From Bacteroidales bacterium (GTDB lineage Bacteria > Bacteroidota > Bacteroidia > Bacteroidales > DTU049), in contig JASEGF010000016.1 in NCBI GenBank assembly GCA_030017935.1, forward strand, positions 1 through 17,684: a stretch of DNA of 17,684 nucleotides, written 5' to 3'. Of this stretch, positions 14,759-17,684 are shown in pieces (position 1 is the first letter of the stretch; each line of letters opens with the position of its first letter). The notes beneath the pieces were generated by a model. The model was not told the DNA's origin. It was given only the letters and a program-made list of their open reading frames with translations, and did not search any database. The translations under genes were made by a program, and so were the position numbers.

Positions 14759-16489
14759 TTAAACCTCAGCAAAAGTTTTGAGCTCTTCCATGTCTGATAA
14801 TAATCTTGCCCACATTTGCTCAAAAGAATCATTATTTATATTCTTTTTAACTATAGCAAAATAATATTTAATTTTAGGTTCAGTGCCAGAAGGACGTATA
14901 GTAATTTTAGTATTATCTTCTAATATAAATTGTAACACATTACTCTTGGGCAAATCAATGCTTTCAATAGAGTTGGTTTTAAGATTTTTAATTTTAGAAC
15001 TTTGATAATCTAAAATCTTAACTACGGGGATATTATTTATCATTTCAGGAGGATTATTCCTATAATTATCCATTAGTTTTTTCATATTTTCCATACCTTC
15101 TATACCAGTCATAGAAATAGATTTTTGGTCTTCTAAATAATATCCATATTTTTCATATAACATTTGTAGAATATCAATGAGAGTTTTTCCATGCATAGCA
15201 GCATATTCCTGCAATTCAGCAATCTGACAAGAAGTCATAATAGCATCTTTATCTCTCACCCAATCAGCAGAGAGAAATCCATAGCTTTCTTCACCACCAC
15301 AAATAAATGTTTCTTTACCTTCTTTTAATCTTATTAGCTCAGCAATATATTTGAAACCTGTTAAAACATCATAAGTTTTCACATTATAATCATCAGCAAT
15401 TTCACGCATCAGCTCAGTAGTAACAATAGTTTTAACAATAAATGCATTTGATGATAAAGAATTTCGATTTTTTCGCATTTCTAAATTATAATAAGTTAGC
15501 AAAGCAGCTATCTGATTGCCATTTAATAATTTGTAATCATTATTTGGCATTTTAATCCCTGTGCCCACTCTATCTGCATCTGGATCAGTAGCTAAAATTA
15601 AATCTGCATCAGTCTGCTTAGCTTTTTTAATAGCTAATTCCATAGCAGCTTTTTCTTCTGGATTCGGAGATTTAGTAGTTGGGAAATTACCATCAGGGAT
15701 TGATTGCTCTTCTACAAGATATAGCTTATCAAATCCCCATGAATGCAAGGCTTTAGGAACTAGAGTAATTCCTGTACCGTGTAGTGGAGTATAAACAATT
15801 TTTTGAGATTTAGGAACAATTTCTGATAAAAATTGTAATTTATTTAATTGATTTAGATAAGCAGTATCAATCTCGTCATTTATAGTATGGATAAGGGATG
15901 CATTGTAATTTTTTTTAACATTACTATACTCGCCAACTTTTTTAACTTCGTTTATTACACCTTTATCATGAGGAGGCACTAGCTGACCTCCATCACTCCA
16001 ATAAACTTTGTAACCATTATATTGCTTGGGATTATGAGAAGCTGTTATCACAATACCCGCTGTAGCTTGTAAATATCTAACAGCAAACGATAATATTGGA
16101 GTGGGCCTCAATTCTGAGAATAAATAAACTTCAATATTATTTGAGCTTAAAACCTCTGCAGAAATATTTGCAAATTCTTTACTCATATTTCTAGAATCAT
16201 AGGCAATGACTACCTTAAACGGTTTATTTGCATTTTGTAGAATATAATTTGCTAATCCTTGCGTGGCAATAGAAACGGTATATTTATTCATCCTATTAGA
16301 CCCAATTCCTATGATACCTCTAAGTCCACCTGTTCCGAATTCTAAATCTTGATAAAAAGCTTCTTCTAACTCTCGAGGATTGCTATTTAAGTTTTCTAAT
16401 ATCCATTGTTTGTCATCTTCATCTATCGGCTGCATAAGCCAATTATTAATTTTTTCTAAGATTTTGGGCTCGATATCTTTTGCACTCAT
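14759..16489 (-). CDS. Phosphohexomutase (phosphoglucomutase/phosphomannomutase)
   Basis: A 576-residue cytosolic alpha-D-phosphohexomutase, which moves phosphate between C6 and C1 of a hexose and so links glycolysis to nucleotide-sugar synthesis. The phosphoserine loop is TASHNP (149-154, Ser151). The metal loop is DPDADR (302-307), the sugar-specificity loop GGEES (398-402), and the phosphate-binding loop RPSGTEPK (532-539). The N-terminal GTGGLRG (52-58) is also typical. The length and loop sequences fit the long PgcA/PGM2-like phospho-sugar mutases; glucose-1-phosphate is the most likely product but mannose or pentose phosphates are possible. It starts 4 nt after the stop of the rmlD-like gene, so the two are probably one operon. 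Confidence 0.93.
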   Translation of the reverse strand: MSAKDIEPKILEKINNWLMQPIDEDDKQWILENLNSNPRELEEAFYQDLEFGTGGLRGIIGIGSNRMNKYTVSIATQGLANYILQNANKPFKVVIAYDSRNMSKEFANISAEVLSSNNIEVYLFSELRPTPILSFAVRYLQATAGIVITASHNPKQYNGYKVYWSDGGQLVPPHDKGVINEVKKVGEYSNVKKNYNASLIHTINDEIDTAYLNQLNKLQFLSEIVPKSQKIVYTPLHGTGITLVPKALHSWGFDKLYLVEEQSIPDGNFPTTKSPNPEEKAAMELAIKKAKQTDADLILATDPDADRVGTGIKMPNNDYKLLNGNQIAALLTYYNLEMRKNRNSLSSNAFIVKTIVTTELMREIADDYNVKTYDVLTGFKYIAELIRLKEGKETFICGGEESYGFLSADWVRDKDAIMTSCQIAELQEYAAMHGKTLIDILQMLYEKYGYYLEDQKSISMTGIEGMENMKKLMDNYRNNPPEMINNIPVVKILDYQSSKIKNLKTNSIESIDLPKSNVLQFILEDNTKITIRPSGTEPKIKYYFAIVKKNINNDSFEQMWARLLSDMEELKTFAEV

Positions 16490-16493
16490 ATAA

Positions 16494-17360
16494 TTATTTA
16501 TTTAAATTATTAATCATATCTATTAATGAATCACACCAATGTGGTATATTAATATTCAGAGCAGATTTAATTTTATTTTTACTCATCACACTATATTTAG
16601 GCCGCTCAGCTAATTGTTTGATTTGTTGTGTCTCTATTGGAGTAATAATTTTATCAATTTTACTAATTTTCAAAATGGCATGAGCAAAATCATACCACGA
16701 TGCTACGCCTTCATTGGAAAAATGAAATATTTCTAAATCATATAAATCAAAATTTTGTATTAATAAATTAATACAATTAGCCAAATCTCTAGCATACGTC
16801 GGTGTACCAATTTGATCATATACTACTTGTAAATTTTGATTATCCATAGAAGCTTTATTAATGATAGTTTTAACAAAATTATTGCCATGAGTACTATATA
16901 ACCATGAAGTTCTAATGATAACACCTTTGGGGGCAATAGCTATCATTTCTCGCTCTCCTAATAATTTAGAATATCCATAATATCCTAATGGATGAGTTTC
17001 ATCAGTTTCATTGTATGGAAATGACTTATTGCCATCAAATACATAATCAGTAGAAATATGTATCATATTAGAATTATGATTTTTTGTACATGTAGCTAAA
17101 TTTTTAACTGCTGCTACATTTACTTTTTCTGCTTTATCCTTTTCAAGTTCAGCCTTATCTACAGCTGTATATGCTGCGGCATTTATAATAAAATCAATTT
17201 TTAAATTTTTAAAAAAATCGTTAACAGCATTAAAATCAGTGATGTCTAAAGAATCAACATCAGTGAAATATAATTCGTAACTACTATTTTGAGATAATAT
17301 TTTTTTTAGCTCATACCCTAATTGCCCATTAGCACCTGTTATTAAAATTTTATAAGCCAT
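16494..17360 (-). CDS. rfbD: dTDP-4-dehydrorhamnose reductase (RmlD/RfbD)
   Basis: A 288-residue short-chain dehydrogenase of the extended/RmlD type, which makes the last step of dTDP-L-rhamnose synthesis, reducing dTDP-4-dehydrorhamnose with NAD(P)H in the cytosol. The cofactor loop is GANGQLG (9-15). STDYVFDG (103-110) holds the catalytic Thr/Asp pair. The YxxxK pair is Tyr128 and Lys132 in YGYSK. RTSWLYS (150-156), GTPTYARDLA (185-194) and ERPKYSVMS (252-260) are family blocks. Length is normal. No rmlA, rmlB or rmlC copy lies in view, so the earlier steps must be encoded elsewhere. It is the first gene of a pair with the phosphohexomutase, 4 nt apart. A -7 box lies at 17398-17405. Confidence 0.93.
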   Translation of the reverse strand: MAYKILITGANGQLGYELKKILSQNSSYELYFTDVDSLDITDFNAVNDFFKNLKIDFIINAAAYTAVDKAELEKDKAEKVNVAAVKNLATCTKNHNSNMIHISTDYVFDGNKSFPYNETDETHPLGYYGYSKLLGEREMIAIAPKGVIIRTSWLYSTHGNNFVKTIINKASMDNQNLQVVYDQIGTPTYARDLANCINLLIQNFDLYDLEIFHFSNEGVASWYDFAHAILKISKIDKIITPIETQQIKQLAERPKYSVMSKNKIKSALNINIPHWCDSLIDMINNLNK

Positions 17361-17397
17361 AATTCTTTAATTTATAAATTAAAAACGAAACAATAAA

Positions 17398-17405
17398 CAA
17401 AGTTA
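17398..17405 (-). promoter_or_regulatory. Candidate -7 box for the rfbD operon
   Basis: The minus strand reads TAACTTTG, a full TAnnTTTG match, 37 nt before the ATG. A TTG at 17423-17425 is 17 nt further upstream, slightly too close for a standard -33 element. Confidence 0.4.
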
Positions 17406-17493
17406 AAAAAAATTTAAATAAACAATTATGAAAGGATAAAATGGGAAAGTCAAGGGAGGAGATGATAAATGAGGGGGGAATAGGGAATAGGTG

Positions 17494-17524
17494 GTTTATA
17501 AAATTTTTTCAAAATTTTATAAAC
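17494..17524. repeat. 14-bp perfect inverted repeat with 3-nt loop
   Basis: The left arm GTTTATAAAATTTT (17494-17507), loop TTC, and exact complementary right arm AAAATTTTATAAAC (17511-17524). It sits just beyond the stop of the edge reading frame and about 130 bases upstream of the rfbD start. A weak AT hairpin ending the edge transcript is possible, but there is no U-run after it. A purine-rich tract (17431-17494) adjoins it. Confidence 0.6.
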
Positions 17525-17542
17525 AGGGATTGTAAAAAAATA

Positions 17543-17684
17543 TTAAATGTTATAGAATAAATATGTTTTAGATATCAAAGCACTGTATCGCTCCCATGCC
17601 CGCCGATCCGACGCCGCCAAATTTAGCAACCTCCCCGTATCTTCAATAATCTTCTCAGCAAGATATTTCCCCTTAACTACAAAC
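17543..17684 (-). CDS. Partial unrecognised reading frame, 3' end only
   Basis: A minus-strand frame is open from the window edge to TAA at 17543-17545, 46 codons long. I do not recognise the family. The peptide is charged and helix-prone, with GKYLAEKIIEDTGRLL followed by ASDRRAWERYS and an ending of TYLFYNI. Codons such as GGG, CGG, AGG and GCG are frequent, and the DNA at about 17580-17684 is near half G+C, unlike every other gene here. This suggests a transferred gene, or else non-coding repeat DNA that happens to be open. It would be too short to trust without the sequence beyond the edge. Confidence 0.4.
   Translation of the reverse strand, partial: FVVKGKYLAEKIIEDTGRLLNLAASDRRAWERYSALISKTYLFYNI

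Overview
The window is ordinary chromosomal DNA from an AT-rich member of the Bacteroidota, probably anaerobic. Four things point there. One secreted protein ends in a type IX secretion (T9SS) sorting domain. Several genes carry the phylum's TAnnTTTG(C) promoter box and lack Shine-Dalgarno sites. There is a DPP-IV-type periplasmic peptidase. The lysyl-tRNA synthetase has a C-terminal extension that I recall from this phylum. Coding DNA is dense and strongly AT-biased. I found no rRNA, tRNA, CRISPR array, insertion sequence, phage gene or recognisable defence system.

Layout. Positions 84-2436 (minus strand) hold a sugar-nucleotide nucleotidyltransferase followed by a YfcC/DcuC-type membrane carrier. 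A divergent promoter region (about 2437-2555) separates them from a 922-residue secreted multi-Ig-repeat protein with a T9SS tail (2556-5324, plus), which ends at a strong hairpin terminator. Next is a stand-alone ANL-superfamily acyl-CoA/AMP ligase (5491-7038, plus). It converges on a DPP-IV peptidase (7133-9295, minus) across a shared two-way terminator. A second divergent region, with two overlapping AT palindromes, precedes lysS, tpiA and a MacB/FtsX-like permease (9442-13248, plus); tpiA and the permease overlap by 4 nt. A 617-base gene-free stretch (13249-13865) is a patchwork of short direct, inverted and octamer repeats. Beyond it three minus-strand genes run rmlD-like reductase, phosphohexomutase and DEDDh exonuclease (17360 down to 13866). 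The right edge holds the 3' end of an unlisted minus-strand reading frame whose base composition is clearly GC-richer than its surroundings.

How the genes fit together. The nucleotidyltransferase, phosphohexomutase and dTDP-4-dehydrorhamnose reductase homologues all belong to activated-sugar metabolism for the cell envelope. The mutase and reductase are 4 nt apart and probably co-transcribed. The Ig-repeat protein, the DPP-IV peptidase and the permease are envelope or secreted functions. LysRS, triosephosphate isomerase and the exonuclease are housekeeping. I see no dedicated multi-gene novel system. The most interesting signals are non-coding: the repeat mosaic at 13340-13757, a recurring promoter layout that predicts leaderless or nearly leaderless mRNAs, and the compositional shift at the right edge.
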